Assembly (NCBI GenBank): GCA_003161615.1
Contig: PMOB01000019.1
Location: 114,728 to 178,727, forward strand
DNA from: Actinomycetota bacterium
GTDB taxonomy: Bacteria > Actinomycetota > Thermoleophilia > Gaiellales > Gaiellaceae
Direction of reading: 5' to 3'
DNA length: 64,000 nt
Shown here: piece by piece, positions 43,780 through 51,678 of the stretch
How positions within the stretch are numbered: the first letter of the stretch is position 1
How the letters are laid out: every line of letters starts with the position of its first letter
The notes under the pieces: generated by a model
Seen by the model: the letters and a program-made list of their open reading frames with translations, nothing else
Database searches by the model: none
What the model was told of the DNA's origin: nothing
Made by a program: the position numbers and the translations under genes

Positions 43780-45008
43780 TCCGCCACCCCGCAGATGGCC
43801 ATCGCGATGCGCGCGTAGACCTCGGCGGTCTTGACGAGCCCGTCGATCTCGAGGTTCTCGCCGAGCTCGACGTCCATCAACCCGGTCGAAGTGCCGTAGT
43901 TGACGGTCGGGACGCCGTAGCGCGTCAGCGCCGACGCGTCGCTGAACCAGCGCGTCACGTCGCGGCCGGGCGGCTCGCCCCAGACCTCCGCATGTGCAGC
44001 GTCGATCGCCGCGACGAGCTCGTGTCCCTCGTCGATCTCCGCGCCGGGCGCAGTGACGTAGACCTCGCCCTCGATCCCGTACTCGGGGAAGCGCTCGGCG
44101 AGACCGCGCACCATCTCGAGCACCTCACCGCGCGCCGTCGCCATCTCCTTCGTCGGCGGGACGCGGACGTCGAGGAAGAGGTCGGTGTGATGCGGCGTGC
44201 GCGAGACGCGCCACCCGAAGCCGCCCTCGATCGCGCCGACGTTGACGATCGCCTTCGCGCCGCGATACGCGTTCGCCGGGTCGTCCTCCCAGGTCGGGAT
44301 CCAGTCGAGCACCGCCGACATCACCTCGTGCATGCGGAGGATCGAGTTCTGCTCGCGCTTGCCCTCGCTGAACGCCGTGTGGATGAAGTTGCCCTGGACA
44401 CGGATCCGGAGCCACAACGCGCCGAAGTGGCCAAGCACGACCTTCCCCTCCGTCGGCTCGCCGAGCAGGCACATGTCGGCGACGCCGCCGTGCGAGACGA
44501 GGTATCGCGTGCCCGCCGCGTAGCCGCGGAACTCACCGCCCGTCGCATCCCGGTACTGCGTCTTCTCGATCTCGCCGCAGACGGCCGCGATGAGGACGTC
44601 TCCCCGCAACCGAACGCCGGCGTCCTGCAGCGCGCGCACCGCCTCGACGTAACACGCGAGCGCCCCCTTCATGTTCGAGATGCCGAGACCGTAGAGGCGG
44701 CCGTCGCGCTCGAACGCCGACGGCTGGAAGCCCGGCACGTCGCGCAGCCACGGCTCGCGTCCCGAGTACGACGTATCCATGTGACCGTTGAACATCAGCG
44801 ACTTGCCGCCGCCCGCTCCCGCCCACGTGCCGAGGGTGTTCGCGCGCCCGTCCTCGACCTGCTGCCATTGCACCGACAGCCGCATCTCCTCGAACAGCGA
44901 GGCCATGAGCTCGGCCATGCTTTCCTCGTCGCCGGTGAAGGAGTGGACGCCGATCATTCGGCTCGCCGTCTCGACCAGACGGTCGCGGTCGATCTTCAAC
45001 GCCGTCAT
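43776..45008 (-). CDS. M20 family metallo-amidohydrolase (ArgE/DapE-like)
   Basis: 410 residues. The dinuclear zinc motif is FNGHMDTS with H76 and D78, followed by the bridging Asp region in GISNMKGAL (the usual D-x-K is Asn-Met-Lys here), the catalytic EIEKT segment, GEPTEG, and a dimerisation domain near HTAFSEGKREQNS. Members deacylate or decarbamoylate N-acyl amino acids. The NMKG variant of the DMKG motif is a point to note, since the Asp normally bridges both zincs. The ATG overlaps the nuclease-like gene's stop by four bases. Confidence 0.85.
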   Translation of the reverse strand: MTALKIDRDRLVETASRMIGVHSFTGDEESMAELMASLFEEMRLSVQWQQVEDGRANTLGTWAGAGGGKSLMFNGHMDTSYSGREPWLRDVPGFQPSAFERDGRLYGLGISNMKGALACYVEAVRALQDAGVRLRGDVLIAAVCGEIEKTQYRDATGGEFRGYAAGTRYLVSHGGVADMCLLGEPTEGKVVLGHFGALWLRIRVQGNFIHTAFSEGKREQNSILRMHEVMSAVLDWIPTWEDDPANAYRGAKAIVNVGAIEGGFGWRVSRTPHHTDLFLDVRVPPTKEMATARGEVLEMVRGLAERFPEYGIEGEVYVTAPGAEIDEGHELVAAIDAAHAEVWGEPPGRDVTRWFSDASALTRYGVPTVNYGTSTGLMDVELGENLEIDGLVKTAEVYARIAMAICGVAE

Positions 45009-45532
45009 GCTTTCTTGACCTTACGGCTCGGAGATGGCGGGAACAGACGGTGTACGAGTTCGGCGACCCCGGCCAAGCGTTCGAACTCGCTCCTCTTGAT
45101 CTCGCAAGAGTTGACCCGCGGTGCCCCAGTTCTTGGATTGCGCGCAACCGTGGTCGGGAGGTTGGAGGCCTCTCGCCAGAGATACGTCAATTCGGCGCGA
45201 CAAGCCGTCGGGTCGACCGCGTATTCAATCCAAACGATGCAACCACCAAGTCGATCCCCGAGCTTCCGGTTGATCGTCTGCTTCCTCGTCGCCCCGCCCC
45301 TGCGACTCGCCTTGAGCTGTACGTGGCGAATAGTGCCGCCGACCTCGAGGATCAGGTCATATCCGGCTGCGTCAACCTCGGCGCGTAACACCTCGACAGG
45401 GCGGCGCTCCCGGAACCAACACTCTTGGAGAACGTCGCTCAAGAAAACGTGCTCGATGAGGTTCTCCATTGTTCGCGACTCGGTATGGCCGACACCCTTC
45501 AGCCACGTATCGAGATCGTGAGAGTCGCTCAT
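45005..45532 (-). CDS. Small PD-(D/E)XK nuclease-like protein inside a catabolic operon
   Basis: 175 residues, no known name. The pattern E27 (NLIEHVF), D59 (AGYDLILE, with E63) and Q72-L-K74 (RHVQLKAS) matches the restriction-endonuclease-like fold. The rest is basic and ends SPSRKVKKA. DNA cleavage is inferred from these residues only. The stretch looks noticeably less GC-rich than its neighbours, which suggests a transferred gene, yet it overlaps by four bases both the upstream LLM gene and the downstream M20 gene. No methyltransferase or other defence gene is adjacent. Confidence 0.6.
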   Translation of the reverse strand: MSDSHDLDTWLKGVGHTESRTMENLIEHVFLSDVLQECWFRERRPVEVLRAEVDAAGYDLILEVGGTIRHVQLKASRRGGATRKQTINRKLGDRLGGCIVWIEYAVDPTACRAELTYLWREASNLPTTVARNPRTGAPRVNSCEIKRSEFERLAGVAELVHRLFPPSPSRKVKKA

Positions 45533-46560
45533 CGGACGTGCGGGAGGACTTGCTCGCCGAACAGCCGGATCTGCTCGTGGCGGTCGGCGCCCCAAAGCTC
45601 GAGCATGATGTGGCTGCAGCCCGCGTCCTTGTACTCCTCGATCGCGGCGATGCAGTCGGCGGGTGTGCCCGCGATCGGGCTGCACTTGTCGAGCAGCGCG
45701 TCGGAGACTTGCGCCTTCGCGGCGAGGCGCCCACCCTGCTCCATCGCCTCGGCGACGGGACGGATCTCGTCCTGCTCGATCCCGGCGAGGTCGAGGAGCG
45801 TGTCGGCGGCGCCTTGGATGTTCTGCACCTTGTTCGCGAGGTACATCCCGGCGATCTCGCGCGCGCCGTCGCGGCCCGCGTCGCGGTCGGTCTCGTGGAT
45901 CGAGGCGACGACCGTGCAGCCGACGTCGATCTCGGAACCGACGTTGGCTCTCGTGTAGCGGACGAAATCGGGCGTCGTGATCGACGGCGTCAGACAGCCA
46001 TCCGCGATCTCACCCGCGAGCTGCTGCATCTTCGGCGCCGTCGCCGCGACGTAGACCGGCGGCACCTCGCGCGGCGCGTCAGCGTCCGCCGCCATGGCGG
46101 GCACGTCGGCACTCCACGTGTCGCCGTCGTAGTCGAACCGCTCGCCGGAGAGAACGCCACGCGCGATCGTCACCGCGTCGCGCATCGGGCCGAGCGTCTT
46201 CTTCGTCTGCGTCTTCGTGTTGTTGAGGAAGATCTTCGACGTCCCGAAGCCGAGGATGAAGCGACCCGGGCCGGCGGCCTCCTGCACGACGCGCGCGTCC
46301 ATCGCCGCCTGCACGGGATGGCGCGTCGAGGCAGCGATGATCCCCCAGCCGATCGTCAACCGCTTCGTCTCGCGGCCCATCAGCGCGGCGACGCCGGTGG
46401 AGGAACGCGCCTCCATGCCGTGCTTCCGCCACCACGGATACGCCTCGGCGAGCCAGATCGTGTCCATCCCCGCCTCGTCCATCGCGCGCGCCGACGCGAG
46501 CATCTCGTCGAGCGGCTCCATCGTGAGCTGCATGACGCCGATCCGGAACGGCGGCGCCAC
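45529..46560 (-). CDS. LLM-class (luciferase-like) F420/flavin-dependent oxidoreductase
   Basis: 343 residues from a GTG overlapping the CoxG-like stop (TAGTG). The luciferase-like barrel is shown by DTIWLAEAYPWWR, RLTIGWGIIAASTRHPVQAA, and LGFGTSKIFLNN, with PPVYVAATAPKMQQLAGEIADG downstream and the C-terminal CSHIMLELWG. Proteins of this type use F420 or FMN; the TRHP segment fits the F420-using branch. It may oxidise or reduce the product of the molybdenum hydroxylase. I cannot name the substrate. Confidence 0.85.
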   Translation of the reverse strand: MAPPFRIGVMQLTMEPLDEMLASARAMDEAGMDTIWLAEAYPWWRKHGMEARSSTGVAALMGRETKRLTIGWGIIAASTRHPVQAAMDARVVQEAAGPGRFILGFGTSKIFLNNTKTQTKKTLGPMRDAVTIARGVLSGERFDYDGDTWSADVPAMAADADAPREVPPVYVAATAPKMQQLAGEIADGCLTPSITTPDFVRYTRANVGSEIDVGCTVVASIHETDRDAGRDGAREIAGMYLANKVQNIQGAADTLLDLAGIEQDEIRPVAEAMEQGGRLAAKAQVSDALLDKCSPIAGTPADCIAAIEEYKDAGCSHIMLELWGADRHEQIRLFGEQVLPHVR

Positions 46561-47012
46561 TACTGCTTGGCGGCTTCCTGCACCTGCGCGTCGAGCGCAG
46601 CGAGGACGTGCTGGACCTGCTGGTTGACGATCGGCTGGAGGACGCGCTGTCCCATCGATCCGACCGGCCCGGCGATCTTCACGTCCGCCGACCACGCCAT
46701 CGACGTGCCTCCCTCGGGAGCGTCGCCGAGCGTGAACGAGGTCTCCATATTCATCATCGCGCCGACCCCGTGGCCCTTGACCGAGAGCTTCGCGAACTCC
46801 GGCTCGCGCTCCTCGATCTTCTCCATGTCGACCTTCATCTTCAGGCCGCCGAGGCCGAGCGGGATCTTCACGTTCGCCGTCCAGCGCCGGTCGTCGTGGA
46901 TGTCGAAGCTCTCGACGCCGGGCATCGTCTTCGCCATCGACTCGGGGTCGTTGAGGACTTGCCAGACGAGGTCGCGCGGAGCATCGAACGTCTTCTCTCC
47001 CGAGACGTTCAC
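46560..47012 (-). CDS. CoxG-like SRPBCC protein
   Basis: 150 residues, one SRPBCC (START/Bet v1-like) domain: VSGEKTFDAPRDLVWQVLND at the N-terminus, MAKTMPGVESFD, then a helix at the end (VLQPIVNQQVQHVLAALDAQ). CoxG proteins accompany CO-dehydrogenase/xanthine-dehydrogenase-type molybdenum enzymes and are thought to aid assembly or membrane recruitment; this one lacks the C-terminal membrane helix of CoxG proper. The GTG overlaps the large-subunit stop by four bases. Confidence 0.85.
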   Translation of the reverse strand: MNVSGEKTFDAPRDLVWQVLNDPESMAKTMPGVESFDIHDDRRWTANVKIPLGLGGLKMKVDMEKIEEREPEFAKLSVKGHGVGAMMNMETSFTLGDAPEGGTSMAWSADVKIAGPVGSMGQRVLQPIVNQQVQHVLAALDAQVQEAAKQ

Positions 47013-49429
47013 CGCAACATCTCCCACACGCGGCGATACGGGTTGTGGCTGTCCGTCACGACGACGCCTGTTGCGTCCTGGATCGCCGCGCAGACCGCGT
47101 GGATTCCGGCGCCGCCGCCCTCGCCCATTCCCTTCGTTCCGAGCGGGGTGAACGGGGACGGGCTCTCGATCGCGCCGGTTGCGAGCGGCGGCATGTCGAG
47201 CGCGTGCGGGACGTGGTAGTCGTAGAAATTGGGCGTCAGCAGGTTCCCGTCCTCGTCGTATTCGTAGGTCTCGTGGATCACGGCGCCGATCGCCTGCGCG
47301 GTCGCGCCCATCACCTGCCCCTCGACGATCTGCGGGTTGATCCGCTTGCCGCAGTCGTCCACCGCGGCATAGTCGACGATCTCGTAGTAGCCCGTCTCCG
47401 GGTCGATCTCCACCACTGCAACGTGGAGCTGCGCCGCGTACGTCAGCGTCAGGTTGCCGAACTTCGTCTCGACGTCCGGCACCTCGAACGGCGGCCGGTA
47501 GACGTAGCGGCAGTTGAGCGTCACGTCGAGGTCCTCGGGGAGGCCGGCGTTGTTCGCGTTGATGATCGCGCCGCAGGCCATGAACGGGAGGAAGGCGTCG
47601 GGGTTCTCCTTGATCCGGATGCCGCCGTCCGCAAGCTCGAGCGCCTCGGCGGGGACGCCGCCGAAGACCGCGCCCGCGAGCTTGAAGATCTCGTCGCGCA
47701 GCATCTCGGTCGCGCCCTTCACGGCCGAGAGGCCGGTGACCGCGAACTGGCTCGCGTACGTGCCGGAGAAGCCGGCGTGCGAGTTCCAGTAGCTGTCGTG
47801 GCCGGCGCGCACGTGGACGTCCTCGAGCGCGCAGTTGAGGATGTCGGCGACGACCTGTGCGGCGGTCGTCTCGTGGCCCTGTCCCTGCGGCGTCGTCCCG
47901 AGGGTCACGACGATCTCGCCGAAGATGTCGAGCTTGACCGTGGCGACCTCGTTGTTGCCGGAGAACTGCAGCTCCGGATTGATCAGCCGCGACTGGCCGA
48001 AGTTGTTCGTGCCGGAGTCGAGCGTCGAGCCGATCCCGACGCCGAGGAGCTTGCCCTGCTCTTTCGCAGCCGCCTTCCGCCCGGCCATCGCGTCGTAGTC
48101 GATCAGCTCGAGCGCGAGATCGAGCATCCTGGCGTAGTCGCCGGAGTCGTAGACGCAGCCGTTCGGCGTCTCGTACGGCATGTCCTCGGCGCGGATGTAG
48201 TTCTTCTTGCGCACCTCGACGGGGTCGAGGTCGAGTTCCTTGGCGACGATGTCGATGACACGCTCGGTGAACCAGAGGTGCTGCATCCGCGAGTAGCCGC
48301 GATTTGGGGAGACGGGCGCCTTGTTCGTCGCCACTTGCGTGAAGTCGAGCTCGATGTGCCGCCAGCGGTACATCCCGGGCGTGACCTGCGCCCAGATCAC
48401 GCCGCCGAGCGGCTCGTAGCGGAGCCACGCGCCGGCGTCGTCGAGGGCCTTCGTCCGGAAGCCGAGCAGCGTCCCGTCGTCCTTGACGGCGACCTTCGTG
48501 TCGCGGAACCAGCGCTCGTTGCCGTGTGACATCGAGAGGTGGAAGTCGGTCCGCCACTCCGTCCACTGGATCGGCCGGTTGAGCTTGCGCGCCAGGAGGC
48601 AGCAGACGACGAGCTGCGGATGCGACGTGATCTTGTTGCCGAAGCCGCCGCCGATGTCCTGCGTGACGAAGCGGAGCTTGTCCAGCCCCACCTTCATCGC
48701 CGGCCCCATCATGATCGCGGCGAAGCCGGGGAACTGGTTGTTCGTGTGGATCGTCCACTGCTCGACGCCGCGGTTGAACTCGACGAGCGCGCCGTCGCAT
48801 TCGAGCGGGGTCGAGTTGAAGCGGTGGAAGTGGAGCTCGGGAATCTCGATGACGCGATCCGCCTCGGCGAACGCAGCGTCGAGGTCGCCCCACGAGTAGA
48901 GGCCCGTCCACATCAGGTTTCCCTCGGCGTCGTCGTGGAGGACCGGCGCGTCGGCGTCCTGCGCGTGGCGCGCATCGACGACCGCCGCGAGCGGCTCGTA
49001 GTCCACCTCGACGAGCTCCGAGGCGTCGCGCGCGAGCTCCCGCGTCTCGGCGACGACCGCGACGACCGGCTCGCCGACGAACCGCACCTTCCCGAGCGCG
49101 AGCGAGTAGTCCTTGATGTTCGCGCCCGGCGCGCTCGAGATCTGGAAGAACGGATCGGTGAGCGCCGCGACCTCCTCGCCGGTCAGCGTCCCGTAGACAC
49201 CGTCGACCGCCTCGGCCGCCGAGACGTCGATGCGCGTGATGTGAGCGTGCGCGTACGGCGAGCGCACGAAGTGGAGGTAGCCCATCCCGTGCCGCTTGAT
49301 GTCGTCGACGAAGACGCCCTCGCCCTGCAGGAGCCGCTTGTCCTCGCGGCGCTTGACGCTCTGGCCGGCCCAGCCCTTCTGCACTTCGACGGGCGCCGGT
49401 GCGACGGTGGTCGTGCTGTCTTCGGTCAC
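47009..49429 (-). CDS. Molybdenum hydroxylase large subunit (CoxL/XDH-like, not CO dehydrogenase)
   Basis: 806 residues. The N-terminal aldehyde-oxidase/xanthine-dehydrogenase a/b hammerhead starts after GQSVKRREDKRLLQGEGVFVDD; the cofactor domain includes QDIGGGFGNK, TTPQGQGHETTAAQV and the catalytic Glu in TKGMGEGGGAG. The substrate-side loop reads APVSPNRGYSRMQHLWFTER: neither the CSFR of form I CO dehydrogenase nor the YRGAGR of form II. So a CO-dehydrogenase call is not supported; hydroxylation of an N-heterocycle or other organic substrate is more likely. The GTG overlaps the small-subunit stop by four bases. Confidence 0.85.
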   Translation of the reverse strand: MTEDSTTTVAPAPVEVQKGWAGQSVKRREDKRLLQGEGVFVDDIKRHGMGYLHFVRSPYAHAHITRIDVSAAEAVDGVYGTLTGEEVAALTDPFFQISSAPGANIKDYSLALGKVRFVGEPVVAVVAETRELARDASELVEVDYEPLAAVVDARHAQDADAPVLHDDAEGNLMWTGLYSWGDLDAAFAEADRVIEIPELHFHRFNSTPLECDGALVEFNRGVEQWTIHTNNQFPGFAAIMMGPAMKVGLDKLRFVTQDIGGGFGNKITSHPQLVVCCLLARKLNRPIQWTEWRTDFHLSMSHGNERWFRDTKVAVKDDGTLLGFRTKALDDAGAWLRYEPLGGVIWAQVTPGMYRWRHIELDFTQVATNKAPVSPNRGYSRMQHLWFTERVIDIVAKELDLDPVEVRKKNYIRAEDMPYETPNGCVYDSGDYARMLDLALELIDYDAMAGRKAAAKEQGKLLGVGIGSTLDSGTNNFGQSRLINPELQFSGNNEVATVKLDIFGEIVVTLGTTPQGQGHETTAAQVVADILNCALEDVHVRAGHDSYWNSHAGFSGTYASQFAVTGLSAVKGATEMLRDEIFKLAGAVFGGVPAEALELADGGIRIKENPDAFLPFMACGAIINANNAGLPEDLDVTLNCRYVYRPPFEVPDVETKFGNLTLTYAAQLHVAVVEIDPETGYYEIVDYAAVDDCGKRINPQIVEGQVMGATAQAIGAVIHETYEYDEDGNLLTPNFYDYHVPHALDMPPLATGAIESPSPFTPLGTKGMGEGGGAGIHAVCAAIQDATGVVVTDSHNPYRRVWEMLR

Positions 49430-49878
49430 TTCGCCACCGCCTTGACCGCCTCGAAGATGTTCCAGTAGCCGGTGCAGCGGCAGATGTTGCCCTGCAGCGC
49501 CTTCTTGATCTCCGCGTCGGACGGGCTCGCGTTGTCGCGGAGCAGAGCCGTCGCGCTCATCAGCATCCCCGGCGTGCAGTAGCCGCACTGGAGCGCGTGA
49601 TGCTCGTTGAACGATTGCTGCAGCGGCGTCAGCTCGCCGTTCTCCGAGATCCCTTCGACGGTCTCGATGCTCGCGCCGTCGGCCTGGACGGCGAGGAGCA
49701 TGCAGCTCTTGACGAGGACGCCGTCGACGATGACCGAGCACGCGCCGCAGTTGCCCGTGTCGCAGCCGATGTGGCTGCCGGTCAGATCGAGGTCGTCGCG
49801 AAGGAAGTGGATGAGGAGCTTGCGCGGCTCGACGTCGCGCGCGTAGGTCGTGCCGTTGACGGTGACCGAGACGTCCAT
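49426..49878 (-). CDS. Molybdenum hydroxylase 2Fe-2S small subunit
   Basis: 150 residues with both 2Fe-2S clusters of the family complete: plant-type cluster C39, C44, C47, C59 and the second cluster C98, C101, C133, C135 (QCGYCTPGM ... NICRCTGYWNI). It passes electrons from the molybdopterin site of the large subunit to the FAD subunit. The ATG at 49878 shares one base with the FAD-subunit stop (TGATG). This gene order, medium-small-large, is the usual one for these enzymes. Confidence 0.93.
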   Translation of the reverse strand: MDVSVTVNGTTYARDVEPRKLLIHFLRDDLDLTGSHIGCDTGNCGACSVIVDGVLVKSCMLLAVQADGASIETVEGISENGELTPLQQSFNEHHALQCGYCTPGMLMSATALLRDNASPSDAEIKKALQGNICRCTGYWNIFEAVKAVAK

Positions 49879-50672
49879 CAGCGGGCCGCTGCCTCCTGCG
49901 CGGCGCGGGTCGCGAGCACCGCGGCGAGATGGAGCCGGTACTCCGCAGAGGCGTGGACGTCGGACGGAGGCTCGATCCCCGCGGCACGCACCGCCTCGGC
50001 GATCCCGTCCGGCGAATCGGCGGTAACGAGGACGGGCACCGCGTCGACGCAGCCGAGCGCGACGCGGACGGAGCCGTTCACCGTGGCCGCGGCGTTGCAG
50101 ATGCACGTTCCCTCGGTGCCGAGCGTGACAGCGGCGAAGCCGTCCTTCTTGCCGGCCGGGATGGCGATCTTCGTCAGCAGCTCGCCCTGCCCGACTGCGG
50201 TCATGTAGACGCCGAGGAAGAACTCCTCGGCTGTGACTTCGCGCTCTCCCGCGGCACCGGCGATCGTCATCCGCGCGCCGACCGCGACCATCAGCGGCGG
50301 CAGGTGGTTCGTCGGGTCGTTCGCGCAGACGTTGCCGCCGATCGTGCCGCGGTTCCGCACCTGGACGTCGGCGATCGTCGCGCAGACCTCGCCGAGGATC
50401 GGACGCGCCTTCGCCTCGGCCGAGCGCATGAGCTCGGTGTACGTCGTCATCGCGCCGATCGTCAGCGTTCCGTCCGCGGCGAGCTCGATCCCGCGCAGCT
50501 CGGCCAACCCGTTGAGATCGACGAGCATGTCGGGAGAGGCCGCGCGGGCCTTCATGACGTTGATCAGCGTCTGGCCGCCCGCGAGCGCGCGGGCGCCATC
50601 GTTCGCGGCGAGCAGCTCCAGCGCCTGCGCGACGGAGCCCGGCTTCGCGTATTCGACCTCGCGCAAGAGCAC
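49878..50672 (-). CDS. Molybdenum hydroxylase FAD-binding medium subunit
   Basis: 264 residues. The FAD-binding signature is ALAGGQTLINVMKAR at about 29-43 and the second motif TIGGNVCAND at about 113-122, followed by a CO_deh_flav_C domain to the end. Electrons arrive from the small subunit and leave to an acceptor not encoded here. The GTG at 50672 is ten bases after the xdhC stop. It is shorter than many CoxM proteins because the C-terminal domain is compact. Confidence 0.9.
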   Translation of the reverse strand: MLLREVEYAKPGSVAQALELLAANDGARALAGGQTLINVMKARAASPDMLVDLNGLAELRGIELAADGTLTIGAMTTYTELMRSAEAKARPILGEVCATIADVQVRNRGTIGGNVCANDPTNHLPPLMVAVGARMTIAGAAGEREVTAEEFFLGVYMTAVGQGELLTKIAIPAGKKDGFAAVTLGTEGTCICNAAATVNGSVRVALGCVDAVPVLVTADSPDGIAEAVRAAGIEPPSDVHASAEYRLHLAAVLATRAAQEAAAR

Positions 50673-50682
50673 GACAGCGATC

Positions 50683-51660
50683 CTATAGAGAGGCGTGAAT
50701 GCGGGTTTCGGCGTCTCTCAGCCGCCCACCGGCGCGGTTCGCGCGGACCGCCAGAATCTCGGCGAGCATCGACAGAGCGGTCTCGGCCGGCGTGTCCGCG
50801 CCGATGTCGAGACCGGCCGGGCCGGAGATGCGGTCGAGGTCGGCATCGGTGACGCCCTCCTCTCGCAGAATCCCGCGCCGGCGCTCCTGGTTCCGGCGAG
50901 AGCCGATCCAGCCGACATAGAAGGCGTCGCTCGCGAGCGCGCCGTGGATCAGGGGCAAGTCGAACTTGTCGTCGTGCGTGAGCACGACCACGGCGGTGCC
51001 GAGGTCCGGCTGCACCTGCGCGAGCGCCTCGTCGGGCCAGGCGAGCAGGAGCTCGTCGGCGCTCGGGAGCCGCTCGGGCGTCGCGAAGCTCGCGCGAGCG
51101 TCCGCGACGACCGTTCGCCAGCCGAGGAGCTTCGCCGCACGGCAGAGCGCTTCGGCCGTGTCCACGGCTCCGTAGACGAAGAGCCGCGCCGGCGGCGCGG
51201 AGACGTCCGCGAGAACCGTGCGGCTCTCGAGCTCGAGCACGTGGCTCCGGCCACGCCGGCGTGCGGCCTCCTCCAGGTCCGGATCGTGGAGTCGCTCCCC
51301 CACACCCTCGCCCGCAACGACGGTCAGCGTCACGTCCGGCCGCTCCACCTCGGTGAACTCCTCGACGAAGACGTCGATCTCGCCACCGCACGGCAGGCCG
51401 ACGCCGAACGCCATCTCGTCGGTGATGCCGTAGGTGAGGAGGCGGGGCGGACCGCCGGCGAGAACTTCCTGCGCCGCGAGAACGACGTCGCTCTCGACGC
51501 AGCCGCCGGAGACGGAGCCCGCGAGCTCGCCGCCTTCGCTCACAACGAGCTTCGAGCCGACCGGCCGCGGCGCCGAGCGGCGCGTGGCAACAACCGTCGC
51601 AAGCGCGACCTTCTGTCCCTGCACCCGCCAACGTCCGGCCTGCGACAGCACCTCGTCCAT
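50683..51660 (-). CDS. xdhC: XdhC/CoxI-family molybdenum-cofactor maturation protein
   Basis: 325 residues with both XdhC domains: the N-terminal CoxI-type part (about 10-75: ATVVATRRSAPRPVGSKLVV and GSVSGGCVESDV) and the C-terminal Rossmann part (LFVYGAVDTAEALC, DARASFATPERLP, LTHDDKFDLPLI, GWIGSRRN). Such proteins bind molybdenum cofactor, promote its sulfuration and insert it into xanthine-dehydrogenase-type enzymes. As first gene of the operon it ties the three downstream subunits to that enzyme class. The start has a TAGATT box seven bases upstream, suggesting leaderless translation, only 18 bases from a divergent gene. Confidence 0.9.
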   Translation of the reverse strand: MDEVLSQAGRWRVQGQKVALATVVATRRSAPRPVGSKLVVSEGGELAGSVSGGCVESDVVLAAQEVLAGGPPRLLTYGITDEMAFGVGLPCGGEIDVFVEEFTEVERPDVTLTVVAGEGVGERLHDPDLEEAARRRGRSHVLELESRTVLADVSAPPARLFVYGAVDTAEALCRAAKLLGWRTVVADARASFATPERLPSADELLLAWPDEALAQVQPDLGTAVVVLTHDDKFDLPLIHGALASDAFYVGWIGSRRNQERRRGILREEGVTDADLDRISGPAGLDIGADTPAETALSMLAEILAVRANRAGGRLRDAETRIHASL

Positions 51661-51673
51661 TCCGGTCAATCTA
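51661..51673 (-). promoter_or_regulatory. Leaderless-type -10 box before xdhC
   Basis: TAGATT on the minus strand (51668-51673) ends seven bases before the ATG at 51660. It is the only promoter-like element seen for the 12-gene molybdenum-hydroxylase operon. Confidence 0.5.
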
Positions 51674-51678
51674 TAGAC

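Noticed and set aside
45005-45532. A defence island built around the PD-(D/E)XK-like protein
   Set aside because: No methyltransferase, helicase, ATPase or other defence gene adjoins it; neighbours are metabolic enzymes coupled by four-base overlaps.
47009-50672. Aerobic carbon monoxide dehydrogenase (CoxMSL) as a firm call
   Set aside because: The large subunit lacks the CSFR or YRGAGR active-site signature, so only the broader molybdenum-hydroxylase assignment is supported.
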